DNA of 6,418 bases from positions 7,237 to 13,654 of the forward strand of contig DIHI01000058.1 of the NCBI GenBank assembly GCA_002420085.1, in the 5' to 3' direction. Origin of the DNA: Lysobacterales bacterium UBA5700. GTDB lineage: Bacteria; Pseudomonadota; Gammaproteobacteria; Xanthomonadales; Xanthomonadaceae. Positions 1 through 5,988 of this stretch are shown here, piece by piece; position 1 is the stretch's first letter, and each line of letters opens with the position of its first letter. The notes under the pieces are model-generated. The model had not been told where the DNA came from. It saw only the letters and a program-made list of their open reading frames with translations, and searched no databases. The translations under genes and the position numbers were made by a program.

Positions 1-786
1 GTCGGCAACTCGAAACGGCATGATGCTGGCGAACGCATCACGCCAGGGAATGGCGTTGAGGCGATGGGTTTCGGGCAGATCACCGGTGCTGCGCAGACGC
101 TCGGTGAGCAGGTCGATGACCGCCGGCAGGGTGTGGTCGTCCTGCTGGCCATGGTTGATGAAGAAGCTCGGCAATTCATCGAATGTCGCGACGACGTCGT
201 CAGCGGGCGAGCCTGCCTGGGTCGCCAGGTAGCTGTCCAGAGGCAACCAGATTTCTGGATCTGCGATCAAGCCCAATCCAGCGAAACCGGGGGCAAGGAC
301 GCCATCGACGGTCATTTTTCGGCCATTGATCCTGATCATCGCGCCGACCGCCTGACTGACCTCCGGGAAGAGCCGGCGGGCGAGGGCGTGGCTGATGACC
401 ACGCCCTGACCATCGGGACGGCCGCGCTGAAGGCCGTGGCCGGCGATCACCGGGGCGTGTACGACCTCGAAAAACCCGTCGGTGACATGGCTGGCTGGAT
501 AGTCGGCGGCGCTCTGCTGATGTTCGCTGGAAATTTCGACGGTTCGATTGATGACCGCGAATGCCCTGGGCAGCGCCTGCTGTTGGTTGATCGCTGCGAT
601 CAACTCCGGCCAGGGGAGGTATCCGGTGCTGTTATTCGGGGTCTGCACGACCAGCTTCGAGATCGTACCGGCCGATTCGAACACCTTCGGCATGGCGATC
701 CGCTGATCGATGGCCTCGGCGAGCGCGAACAATCCGATGAATGCCCCGGTCAGGGCGGCCGTCACATGAATCAAGCTTCGTTGCAC
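1..786 (-). CDS. FtsX/MacB-type ABC transporter permease, N-terminal part (cut by left window edge)
   Basis: This reading frame is open for 262 codons on the minus strand, from a GTG at 784-786 to the window edge, with its 3' end outside. The start is supported by an AGGGA Shine-Dalgarno seven bases upstream on the same strand. The product begins with one hydrophobic segment (about residues 5-24, SLIHVTAALTGAFIGLFALA), followed by a periplasmic region. That region carries the hallmarks of the MacB-type periplasmic core domain: VTDGFFEVVHAPVIAGHGL near residues 101-119, VVISHALARRLFP near 128-140, then an INGR..TVDGVLAPGF stretch leading into PEIWLPLD. This resembles the orphan duplicated permeases (ADOP) and MacB/LolC relatives, which couple ATP hydrolysis to export or to periplasmic mechanical work. 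The usual ADOP opening motif before the first helix is absent. The later three helices and any partner ATPase lie outside the window. Substrate unknown. Sampled 60-base blocks are about 57-62% GC, below the gsp genes. Confidence 0.85.
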   Translation of the reverse strand, partial: MQRSLIHVTAALTGAFIGLFALAEAIDQRIAMPKVFESAGTISKLVVQTPNNSTGYLPWPELIAAINQQQALPRAFAVINRTVEISSEHQQSAADYPASHVTDGFFEVVHAPVIAGHGLQRGRPDGQGVVISHALARRLFPEVSQAVGAMIRINGRKMTVDGVLAPGFAGLGLIADPEIWLPLDSYLATQAGSPADDVVATFDELPSFFINHGQQDDHTLPAVIDLLTERLRSTGDLPETHRLNAIPWRDAFASIMPFRVAD

Positions 787-1008
787 GTCAGTGTCCCTGA
801 TACACGCTTTGATTCTCCGATGACGGAAGTGACGGCCCGGGACGGGTGTGCTGGCGGACCTGCCTGCGAGTTCGGGCGCGGCTGCGTCCTGCCTGGGTGG
901 GCGGGATGGAGCGTAAGTCGCTGTCACCGACACCGTCAACCGAGCCGGGCGTGCGTGGACGTCGGCGTGGCGCTGCCTCTGTTCCGGTCCGACTGTTAGA
1001 ATCCGCCG
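787..1008. promoter_or_regulatory. Divergent intergenic region between the permease and gspL
   Basis: These 222 bases separate two genes that point away from each other, so they should carry both promoters. On the plus side a good extended -10 lies right at the gspL start (see separate entry). On the minus side the best candidate is TTGACG (939 down to 934) with an 18-base spacer and a poor TACGCT (915 down to 910), about 120 bases before the permease start; this is weak. The short inverted repeat TGTC-ACC-GACA at 922-932 overlaps that spacer but is too short to call an operator. The minus-strand permease frame stays open through this region; I kept the GTG at 786 because it has a Shine-Dalgarno and directly precedes the first membrane helix. 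I see no RNA gene here. Confidence 0.5.
994..1008 (+). promoter_or_regulatory. Extended -10 promoter element of the gspL operon, probably leaderless
   Basis: TGTTAGAAT at 994-1002 fits a TG-extended -10 box: TG at 994-995, hexamer TAGAAT at 997-1002, five of six matches to TATAAT. The gspL ATG begins at 1009, seven bases after the hexamer, which is where transcription would be expected to start. There is no room for a Shine-Dalgarno and none is seen before the ATG. No good -35 lies 16-18 bases upstream, which a TG-extended promoter can tolerate. Inferred from sequence only. Confidence 0.55.
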
Positions 1009-2106
1009 ATGCCTGTTCGCCTGCTCCGGTTCACTGCTGATGATCAGCCCCGCTGGGTCGAGCGGGACGATGTCGGGCGGGTCGGGGCGGTGCGCGAGGG
1101 ATGGCCGACACCGGAGCCGGGGGTACGGCTGTGGCTGGTGATGCCGGCCGACCAGGTTCTGCTGCTGTCGGTGGCACGGCCGCCGGGTTCCGTGCAGCAG
1201 ATGGAGCGGGCCTTGCCGTTCGCGATCGAGGATCGGTTGGCAGCGGCGATCGAGAGCCAGCACGTGGCCTGGGCGCCGGCTGCGGTTGCCGGCCAGGTCG
1301 ATGTGGCGGTGGCCGATCGGGCTCGGGTGCGTGCCTGGGTGCAGCGCCTGGCCGAGCACGGCCTGGTGGCCGAGGCGCTGGTGCCGGAACCGGTGTTGCT
1401 GCCCTGGTCGCCGGGTCGGGCCAGTCTGTTGGTCGAGGAGGGCCGGGCAGTGCTGCGCTATGGGCCGATGCAGGCGTTCTGTGGTCGGGCCGAGGAGGTG
1501 CAGTCGTTGCAACTGGTGCGTCCGGAGACGATCGACCGGATATTGCCGGAGCAGGTCTTGTCGCAGATGGCCGAGGGGCTATCGACGGCGCGTCCACCGT
1601 TGAATCTGTTGCAGGGTGAATTCGAGCCGGTGCGCCGGGCCGGTGCGGTCGCGGCCGGCTGGCGTTGGGCGGCGATCGCGATGGGTGCCGGGCTACTGCT
1701 GGCGGTGCTGTTCGCGTTGGCCGAGCGGATGCGGTTGGCGGCGACGGTCGCCGAGCAGCGTGAGGAGATGGCAACACTCTACCGATCGGCTGTGCCCGAT
1801 GCCGGTCGGGTGGTCGATGCCGAACAGCAGTTGCGGACCGCCCTGGGCGGGGCGGCCGCCGGGGATGTCGCGCTGCGTCTGCTGGCCCGCGCAGCACCAG
1901 TGCTGGCGGCGATGCCCGGTCTGCATCTGGATGTGCTGGAGTTTCGCGCCGGGCAGATGGAATGGGTGGTGCTGGCGCCTGACGTCGCGGTGCTGGACGA
2001 TCTGCGCGCCCGTCTGCGCGCGGCGGGAATCGCTGCCGAGTTGACGGCGGCGACCGCCGGTACTCGCGGGGTCGAGGGTCGCCTGACATTGAGGACGACG
2101 CCTTGA
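1009..2106 (+). CDS. gspL: Type II secretion system inner-membrane protein GspL
   Basis: GspL is a bitopic inner-membrane protein. Its cytoplasmic domain recruits the secretion ATPase GspE and its periplasmic domain pairs with GspM. This 365-residue product has the expected plan. The N-terminal cytoplasmic region contains the family-typical RALPFAIEDRLAA near residues 67-79. The juxtamembrane signature NLLQGEF lies at 199-205, followed by a single transmembrane helix at about 220-238 and a periplasmic part with a helical stretch and a small ferredoxin-like alpha/beta fold up to the C-terminus. Length is slightly below the roughly 380-400 residues of well-known homologues. The ATG at 1009 directly follows a -10-like element, so translation may be leaderless. 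The next gene overlaps by four bases. Unusually, no gspK or other pseudopilin gene lies upstream; the neighbour there is a divergent permease. GC is very high (one sampled 60-base block is 78%). Confidence 0.9.
   Translation: MPVRLLRFTADDQPRWVERDDVGRVGAVREGWPTPEPGVRLWLVMPADQVLLLSVARPPGSVQQMERALPFAIEDRLAAAIESQHVAWAPAAVAGQVDVAVADRARVRAWVQRLAEHGLVAEALVPEPVLLPWSPGRASLLVEEGRAVLRYGPMQAFCGRAEEVQSLQLVRPETIDRILPEQVLSQMAEGLSTARPPLNLLQGEFEPVRRAGAVAAGWRWAAIAMGAGLLLAVLFALAERMRLAATVAEQREEMATLYRSAVPDAGRVVDAEQQLRTALGGAAAGDVALRLLARAAPVLAAMPGLHLDVLEFRAGQMEWVVLAPDVAVLDDLRARLRAAGIAAELTAATAGTRGVEGRLTLRTTP
2091..2105 (+). promoter_or_regulatory. Shine-Dalgarno deciding the TTG start of gspM
   Basis: GAGGA at 2091-2095 sits seven bases before the TTG at 2103. 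The TTG shares bases with the gspL stop codon (TTGA at 2103-2106). No ATG or GTG in this frame gives a better N-terminus: starting here places the charged WADLAGRER stretch correctly in front of the membrane helix. Confidence 0.7.
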
Positions 2107-2600
2107 GCACGGCATTGCGTCAGCGCTGGGCCGATCTGGCCGGTCGTGAACGTGCGCTGCTGGCCGGTGGTTCGGTGTTGGCCGGAGTGCTGCTCGGTTG
2201 GGCTTGGCTGTGGCAGCCGCTGGCGCAGGAGCGGGAGGCGCTGCGGGCGGAGGCGGCGGCCAATGCGGCGGCCTTGGCCTGGATGCGGCCTGCGGCGCAG
2301 CAGGCGGCGGCGGCCGGTGGCATTCGTGCCGTGGCGGCCGGTGGTGACGACCGGTCCTTGCTGGCACGGGTCGATGCCGGGGTTCGCGAGGCCGGCCTGG
2401 CCGGCGGTCTGCTGGCGGTCGAACCGCTGGCGGCCGATCGAGTGCGGGTACGATTCTCGGCGGTCGCTTTCGATGCTCTGGTCATCTGGCTTGAGCGCGA
2501 AGCCGGCGCGGGTCTGCGGGTCGAGGAACTGTCGCTCCGGCGGGTGTCCGGACCGGGCCTGGTCGATGGCCAGGTCGTGCTGTCGGTCGCTGGACGATGA
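2103..2600 (+). CDS. gspM: Type II secretion system inner-membrane protein GspM
   Basis: GspM is the small bitopic partner of GspL; the two form the core of the T2SS assembly platform with GspF and GspC. The 165-residue product matches the usual length (about 150-170) and layout. A short cytoplasmic N-terminus with W9 and the RERALL stretch (15-20) is typical of the family. A membrane helix at about 18-37 ends in WAWLWQPL. An alanine-rich coiled-coil-like stretch to about residue 70 follows, then a periplasmic ferredoxin-like domain (roughly 83-165) with alternating strands such as RVRVRFSAVAF. Sequence conservation in this family is low, so the call rests on topology, length and position between gspL and gspN. 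It starts with the rare TTG inside the gspL stop and ends in ATGA overlapping gspN, so translation is likely coupled on both sides. Confidence 0.85.
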   Translation: MSTALRQRWADLAGRERALLAGGSVLAGVLLGWAWLWQPLAQEREALRAEAAANAAALAWMRPAAQQAAAAGGIRAVAAGGDDRSLLARVDAGVREAGLAGGLLAVEPLAADRVRVRFSAVAFDALVIWLEREAGAGLRVEELSLRRVSGPGLVDGQVVLSVAGR

Positions 2601-3367
2601 TGCGTCGGCTGTTGCTGATCGCGATCGCGCTGGCTGCCGTGCTGGTGGTTCTGGTATTCCTGCCGGCGCGCCTGCTTACGGCGCAGATCGAGTCGCGTGT
2701 GCCCAGCATCCGTTTCGATGGGGTTTCCGGTTCGATCTGGAATGGCCGAGTGGTTTCGCTGCGCGTCTCGGGTCGGGATATCGGTGCCCTGCGCTGGCGG
2801 GTCCGGCCGATGGCGCTGCTGGCTGCCCGGCTGCTGGCCGATGTCGAGGTGTTCGGGACGGCGGGAACAGCGGTGCGGACCGTGTCGGGCGCGGTCTGGC
2901 TGGCGCTGCCGGACCGGGTGGGTGCCGATGCCGTGCATGCCGAACTGTCGGCCAGTGTGCTGGCGCCATTGTTGGTCGGCACCGGTCTGATGCCGGACGG
3001 TGTGCTGACCGTGCAGTTGGACTCGCTGTCGTTCGACGGTGCGGTGCTGGATGCGATTTCCGGGTCGGCCTTGTGGCGGCAGGCAGTGCTGTACGGCGCG
3101 GCGCGGTCGGCGCTGGGCGATGTCGAGGCAAGCTTTGCCCTGATCGATGGGCAGGTGGTTGGCGGGGTGCGTGATCGTGGCGGTCCGATCGCCATTGATG
3201 GTGATTTCCAGGCCGGGCTGTCGGGATATCGCTTCGAGGCCCGATTGGCGGCCGAGGATGCCGATGCCCGAGCGGCCCTGGCCCGGATCGGCCAGTCCGA
3301 GGGCGGTACCCGCCGTCTGGTGGTCGCCGGAAGCTGGTTGCCGGGTGGGCTGGAGGAGGTTCGATGA
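2597..3367 (+). CDS. gspN: Type II secretion system protein GspN
   Basis: GspN is an inner-membrane accessory protein found in many but not all type II secretion systems; its precise role is not settled. The 256-residue product has an N-terminal membrane anchor (about residues 5-22, preceded by MMRR). A beta-rich periplasmic body follows with recognisable family motifs: GSIWNG at 45-50, then IGALRWRVRP at 62-71, and a GSALW repeat of the first motif at 156-160. Near the end, VVAGSWLPGG resembles the family's terminal motif. The length is normal. There are two adjacent possible starts (ATGATG at 2597 and 2600). The first makes an ATGA overlap with the gspM stop; neither has a clear Shine-Dalgarno, so re-initiation after gspM is likely. 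Its own stop overlaps the nudE start in the same ATGA manner. No gspD follows, unlike the Xanthomonas-type order in which gspD comes after gspN. Confidence 0.88.
   Translation: MMRRLLLIAIALAAVLVVLVFLPARLLTAQIESRVPSIRFDGVSGSIWNGRVVSLRVSGRDIGALRWRVRPMALLAARLLADVEVFGTAGTAVRTVSGAVWLALPDRVGADAVHAELSASVLAPLLVGTGLMPDGVLTVQLDSLSFDGAVLDAISGSALWRQAVLYGAARSALGDVEASFALIDGQVVGGVRDRGGPIAIDGDFQAGLSGYRFEARLAAEDADARAALARIGQSEGGTRRLVVAGSWLPGGLEEVR
3352..3366 (+). promoter_or_regulatory. Strong Shine-Dalgarno of nudE inside the gspN 3' end
   Basis: GGAGGAGG at 3352-3359 is the best ribosome-binding site in the window. It encodes the end of GspN and sits four to six bases ahead of the nudE ATG at 3364. NudE can thus be translated independently and strongly even though the genes overlap. 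Confidence 0.7.
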
Positions 3368-3918
3368 GCGGTCGGCCGATCATCCACGGCATTGTCGAAA
3401 TCGAGCAGGGTCGGGATCGCATCGAGGAGGTCGATCTCGAATTCAGCAATGGCGAGCGTCGTCTGTACCGGCGCTTGCAACCGCGCGGCCATGGTGCGGT
3501 GATCGTCGCGGCCCTGCCGGACCCGGAGACCATCCTGCTGATCCGCGAGTATGCCTGCGGTGTCGATCGCTACGAACTCGGTCTGCCCAAGGGCCGCATC
3601 GACCGGGGTGAGAGCCCGCTGGAGGCGGCCAACCGCGAGTTGAAGGAGGAGGCCGGGTTCGGTGCCCGACGCCTGCGTGTGCTGCGCAACCTGACCCTGG
3701 TGCCGACCTACATGGCGCACCAGACCTACCTGGTGCTGGCCGAGGAGTTGTATCCCGAGCGTCTGCCCGGTGATGAGCCCGAGCCGCTCGATGTCATTCC
3801 CTGGCGCCTGGATGCGCTGGATCGTCTGATGCTGCGCGACGACTGCTCGGAGGGCCGTTCGCTGGCGGCCCTGTTCATCGTCCGCGAGTTCCTCGCCAAG
3901 GGGCGGCCGGGCCGATGA
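3364..3918 (+). CDS. nudE: ADP compounds hydrolase NudE (Nudix family)
   Basis: NudE is a cytoplasmic Mg-dependent Nudix hydrolase that splits ADP-ribose, NADH and diadenosine polyphosphates, giving AMP plus the other phosphate product. The 184-residue length matches E. coli NudE (about 186). The complete 23-residue Nudix box runs from G77 to F99 with E83, R91, E92, E95, E96 and G98 all in place. Family-specific stretches recalled from E. coli NudE are also present: VDLEFSNGERRLY (23-35), LLIREYACGVDRYELG (58-73), AANRELKEEAGFGA (88-101) and LYPERLPGDEPEPL (133-146). These set it apart from NudF-type ADP-ribose pyrophosphatases, which share the core. It overlaps gspN and cysQ by four bases each. 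nudE next to cysQ is a familiar gammaproteobacterial pairing: both remove adenosine nucleotide by-products. Confidence 0.93.
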   Translation: MSGRPIIHGIVEIEQGRDRIEEVDLEFSNGERRLYRRLQPRGHGAVIVAALPDPETILLIREYACGVDRYELGLPKGRIDRGESPLEAANRELKEEAGFGARRLRVLRNLTLVPTYMAHQTYLVLAEELYPERLPGDEPEPLDVIPWRLDALDRLMLRDDCSEGRSLAALFIVREFLAKGRPGR

Positions 3919-4706
3919 GTGTCGTGCTGAATGACTGCGTCGAACTCGCCCGGCGGGCCGGTGAGGCGATCATGGCGATCTATGCCCAGGCATTCTCGGT
4001 GACCGAGAAGGACGATCGCTCGCCGCTGACCGAGGCTGACATGGCGGCGCATCGCTGCATCGTCGAAGGCTTGCGACGGATCGCTCCGGAGTGGCCTGTG
4101 TTGTCGGAGGAGGGGGCCGGCATCGAGTGGTCGGTCCGACGCCAGTGGCAGCGTTATTGGCTGGTCGATCCGCTCGATGGCACCCGCGAGTTCATCAAGC
4201 GCAATGGCGAGTTCACCGTCAACATCGCCCTGATCGACCATGGCCGACCACTGCTCGGGGTGGTCCATGCGCCCGCACTCGATCAAGCGTGGTGGGCCGA
4301 GGTCGGGCAAGGGGCGTGGCATTGCCCGAGTCATGGCGTGCCGCAGCGGCTGCACTGTCGCCGGCCGGCCAGTCAGCCGCTGCGGGTGATCGCCAGCCGA
4401 TCGCATCTCGATGCCCGGACCGCTGCCCTGCTGGCCCGGATCGGCGACTGCCAGCGGATCGGGCTGGGCTCGTCGCTGAAGTTCTGTCGGATCGCCGAGG
4501 GCGAGGCCGATGTCTATCCGCGTTTCGGGCCAACCTCGGAATGGGACACGGCGGCCGGTCAATGTGTGCTGGAGCAGGCCGGCGGGGTCGTGCTCGACCG
4601 TGATGGCCGGCCGTTCGTCTACAACGCCAAGGCGTCACTGCTCAACGGTGACTTCCTCGCGCTGGGTGATCCTGATCTGCCATGGCAGGCGTGGCTGCAT
4701 GATTGA
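3915..4706 (+). CDS. cysQ: 3'(2'),5'-bisphosphate nucleotidase CysQ
   Basis: CysQ removes the 3'-phosphate from PAP (3'-phosphoadenosine 5'-phosphate), yielding AMP. PAP is left over from sulfate assimilation and from phosphopantetheine transfer. The 263-residue protein belongs to the lithium-sensitive, Mg-dependent inositol monophosphatase superfamily and keeps all its metal-site motifs: K32-D33-D34 with SPLTEAD at 36-42, the SEE glutamates E65/E66, DPLDGTREF at 85-93 (D85, D88, and T90 by homology) and WDTAAG at 210-215 with D211. Length is normal for CysQ (about 246-270). The ATG at 3915 overlaps the nudE stop (ATGA). Only a weak, distant purine run (AAGGGG at 3898-3903) precedes it, so coupling to nudE translation is likely. 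Its end overlaps mazG by eight bases. The family assignment is firm; CysQ rather than inositol phosphatase is favoured by the SPLTEAD form, the DPLDGTREF motif and the nudE neighbour. Confidence 0.94.
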   Translation: MSVVLNDCVELARRAGEAIMAIYAQAFSVTEKDDRSPLTEADMAAHRCIVEGLRRIAPEWPVLSEEGAGIEWSVRRQWQRYWLVDPLDGTREFIKRNGEFTVNIALIDHGRPLLGVVHAPALDQAWWAEVGQGAWHCPSHGVPQRLHCRRPASQPLRVIASRSHLDARTAALLARIGDCQRIGLGSSLKFCRIAEGEADVYPRFGPTSEWDTAAGQCVLEQAGGVVLDRDGRPFVYNAKASLLNGDFLALGDPDLPWQAWLHD

Positions 4707-5562
4707 GCACGGCGGTATCGCCCGGCTGCTGGCGATCATGGCGCGATTGCGCGATCCCGAAACCGGATGCCCGTGGGATCGTGAGCAGGACTTCCGGACC
4801 ATCGCGCCGTACACGATCGAGGAAGCCTACGAGGTCGCCGATGCGATCGAGCGGGGTGATTTCGACGATCTGCGCGACGAGCTCGGTGATCTGCTGTTCC
4901 AGGTGGTGTTCCACGCGCGGATGGCAGAGGAGGCCGGGCGCTTCGATTTCGACGCGGTGGTCATGGCGATCTGCGACAAGATGGAGCGCCGCCATCCGCA
5001 TGTGTTCGCTGCGGCTCCGATCGCTGATGCTGATGCCCAGAGTCGTGCCTGGGAGGCGCACAAGCGCGCCGAGCGGTCCGCCCACAGCCAGGATGACAGC
5101 GCGCTGGCCGGGATCGCTCGGGGACTTCCGGAATGGCAGCGGGCGTTGAAACTGCAAAAGCGGGCCGCTGGCGTTGGTTTCGACTGGCCCGATCCGGAAC
5201 CGGTGTTGGCCAAGCTGGCCGAGGAAATCGAGGAAGTCCGAGCCGAGTTCGCCGCCTTCGCCGATGCCGATCGCCAGACTGGGACTGATCGATCGGATCC
5301 GGGCTCCCCGGGTGCCGAGGCTGCCGCCCGACTGGCCGATGAGATCGGCGATGTGCTGTTCGTTTGCGTCAATCTTGCCCGCCACGCCAGGGTCGATCCC
5401 GGCGCCGCCCTGCGTGCCGCCAACCGCAAGTTCGAGCGACGCTTCAGACGCATGGAGGCGCTGGCGGCCGAGGCTGGTCTGGCCTTGCCGGATCTCGATC
5501 TGGCTGCCCAGGAAACACTCTGGGACCGCGCCAAGGTCGAGGAGCGTTCAGCCGGCCAGTGA
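4699..5562 (+). CDS. mazG: Nucleoside triphosphate pyrophosphohydrolase MazG
   Basis: MazG converts NTPs and dNTPs to monophosphates plus pyrophosphate in the cytoplasm. It cleans non-canonical nucleotides and, in E. coli, modulates (p)ppGpp-linked stress survival. The 287-residue protein has the two tandem all-alpha MazG domains of the long form (E. coli is 263). The N-terminus MARLRDPETGCPWDREQ (14-30) leading into PYTIEEAYEVADAI is the family hallmark. Metal-site residues in domain one are E41, E42, E45, E61 and D64; in domain two they are E175, E176, E179, E215 and D218. The link between E179 and E215 is about 18 residues longer than I recall for E. coli. ATG 4699 was chosen because the N-terminus then lines up with known MazG. 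It overlaps the cysQ stop (TGA at 4704-4706), and its Shine-Dalgarno is weak, consistent with coupling. No mazEF or relA gene is nearby in this window. Confidence 0.95.
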   Translation: MIEHGGIARLLAIMARLRDPETGCPWDREQDFRTIAPYTIEEAYEVADAIERGDFDDLRDELGDLLFQVVFHARMAEEAGRFDFDAVVMAICDKMERRHPHVFAAAPIADADAQSRAWEAHKRAERSAHSQDDSALAGIARGLPEWQRALKLQKRAAGVGFDWPDPEPVLAKLAEEIEEVRAEFAAFADADRQTGTDRSDPGSPGAEAAARLADEIGDVLFVCVNLARHARVDPGAALRAANRKFERRFRRMEALAAEAGLALPDLDLAAQETLWDRAKVEERSAGQ

Positions 5563-5668
5563 GGCCGGGTGTCGCTGCGCGCGCTACGGTCATGACACCA
5601 GCAATGCGGAGCGACTTGAAGCCGGGGCCGCGATGGCGCACCATCCGAGCAACCGGGGGGAGTCGAAG
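5563..5668 (+). promoter_or_regulatory. Gap between mazG and the DUF962 gene, with Shine-Dalgarno
   Basis: This is the only gap over 20 bases in the plus-strand cluster. A clear Shine-Dalgarno, GGGGAG at 5657-5662, sits six bases before the ATG at 5669. A TTGAAG at 5616-5621 could act as a -35, but its matching -10 (CACCAT at 5639-5644) is poor. I see no hairpin followed by a T run, so read-through from mazG is plausible. Confidence 0.45.
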
Positions 5669-5977
5669 ATGACACAGACGTTCGCATCGTTTCGCGAGTT
5701 CTATCCGTATTACCTGTCCGAGCACAGCAATCGCACCTGTCGCCGCCTGCATGTGGTCGGCAGCGGCCTGATGCTGGCGATGCTGGCGGCGATCGTGCTC
5801 GGTGTGGTCTCGTCGTGGTGGTTGCTCAGCCTGCCGGTGATCGCCTACGGTTTCGCCTGGGTCGGTCATTTCGGATTCGAGAAGAATCGGCCGGCGACCT
5901 TTACCTACCCGCTGTGGTCGTTCATGGGCGACTGGGTGATGTTCAAGGATGTATTGACCGGCAGGATCCGGTTTTGA
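5669..5977 (+). CDS. DUF962 / Mpo1-like small membrane protein
   Basis: The 102-residue protein fits the short bacterial DUF962 family, related to yeast Mpo1 (YGL010w), an ER Fe(II)-dependent dioxygenase that shortens 2-hydroxy fatty acids by alpha-oxidation. Seen here: an N-terminal FREFYPYYLSEHSNRTCRRLH stretch split at residues 8-28, two hydrophobic helices at about 31-47 and 50-66, then GHFGFEKNRPATF (66-78) and a tail rich in aromatic residues (PLWSFMGDWVMFKDVL). Conserved histidines H19, H28 and H67 are present and could bind metal by analogy with Mpo1. Enzyme activity in bacteria is not something I can claim. The ATG has a good Shine-Dalgarno six bases upstream. It sits 106 bases after mazG and 11 bases before cdd, so it is probably co-transcribed with cdd. 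The function in this context is unknown. Confidence 0.85.
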   Translation: MTQTFASFREFYPYYLSEHSNRTCRRLHVVGSGLMLAMLAAIVLGVVSSWWLLSLPVIAYGFAWVGHFGFEKNRPATFTYPLWSFMGDWVMFKDVLTGRIRF

Positions 5978-5988
5978 GGGGTGTGCAG
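5976..5988 (+). promoter_or_regulatory. Shine-Dalgarno deciding the cdd start
   Basis: GAGGGG at 5976-5981 overlaps the stop of the preceding gene and lies seven bases before ATG 5989. A GTG two codons earlier (5983) is in frame but would be only one base from this site, so the ATG is preferred. Confidence 0.65.

Noticed and set aside
791..805. Hairpin GTGT...ACAC over the permease Shine-Dalgarno
   Set aside because: A four-pair stem with a seven-base loop is too weak to claim translational control.
922..932. Inverted repeat TGTC-ACC-GACA as an operator
   Set aside because: Four-base arms are too short to separate from chance, and no second copy was seen.
64..999. Plus-strand open frame of 311 codons
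   Set aside because: It is antisense to the permease. Its translation shows no domain pattern, while the minus-strand frame shows clear MacB-type motifs.
1031..2110. Minus-strand open frame of 359 codons opposite gspL
   Set aside because: The product is almost all proline, arginine, alanine and serine, the usual shadow of a high-GC gene. The plus strand encodes a convincing GspL.
2482..3720. Minus-strand open frame of 412 codons opposite gspM, gspN and nudE
   Set aside because: It spans three recognisable plus-strand genes and shows no motif or sensible composition; it is a shadow of GC-rich coding.
3726..4562. Minus-strand open frame of 278 codons opposite nudE and cysQ
   Set aside because: It is antisense to two firmly identified enzymes with complete active sites and has no recognisable domain.
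4510..4698. A longer mazG starting at 4510
   Set aside because: The extra residues are an out-of-frame reading of cysQ. Known MazG proteins begin where ATG 4699 places the start.
5563..5600. Terminator after mazG
   Set aside because: There is a GC-rich stretch (GCGCGC), but no stable stem with a following T run.
5616..5644. Promoter before the DUF962 gene (TTGAAG, 17 bases, CACCAT)
   Set aside because: The -10 matches only three of six positions, which is expected by chance in this length.
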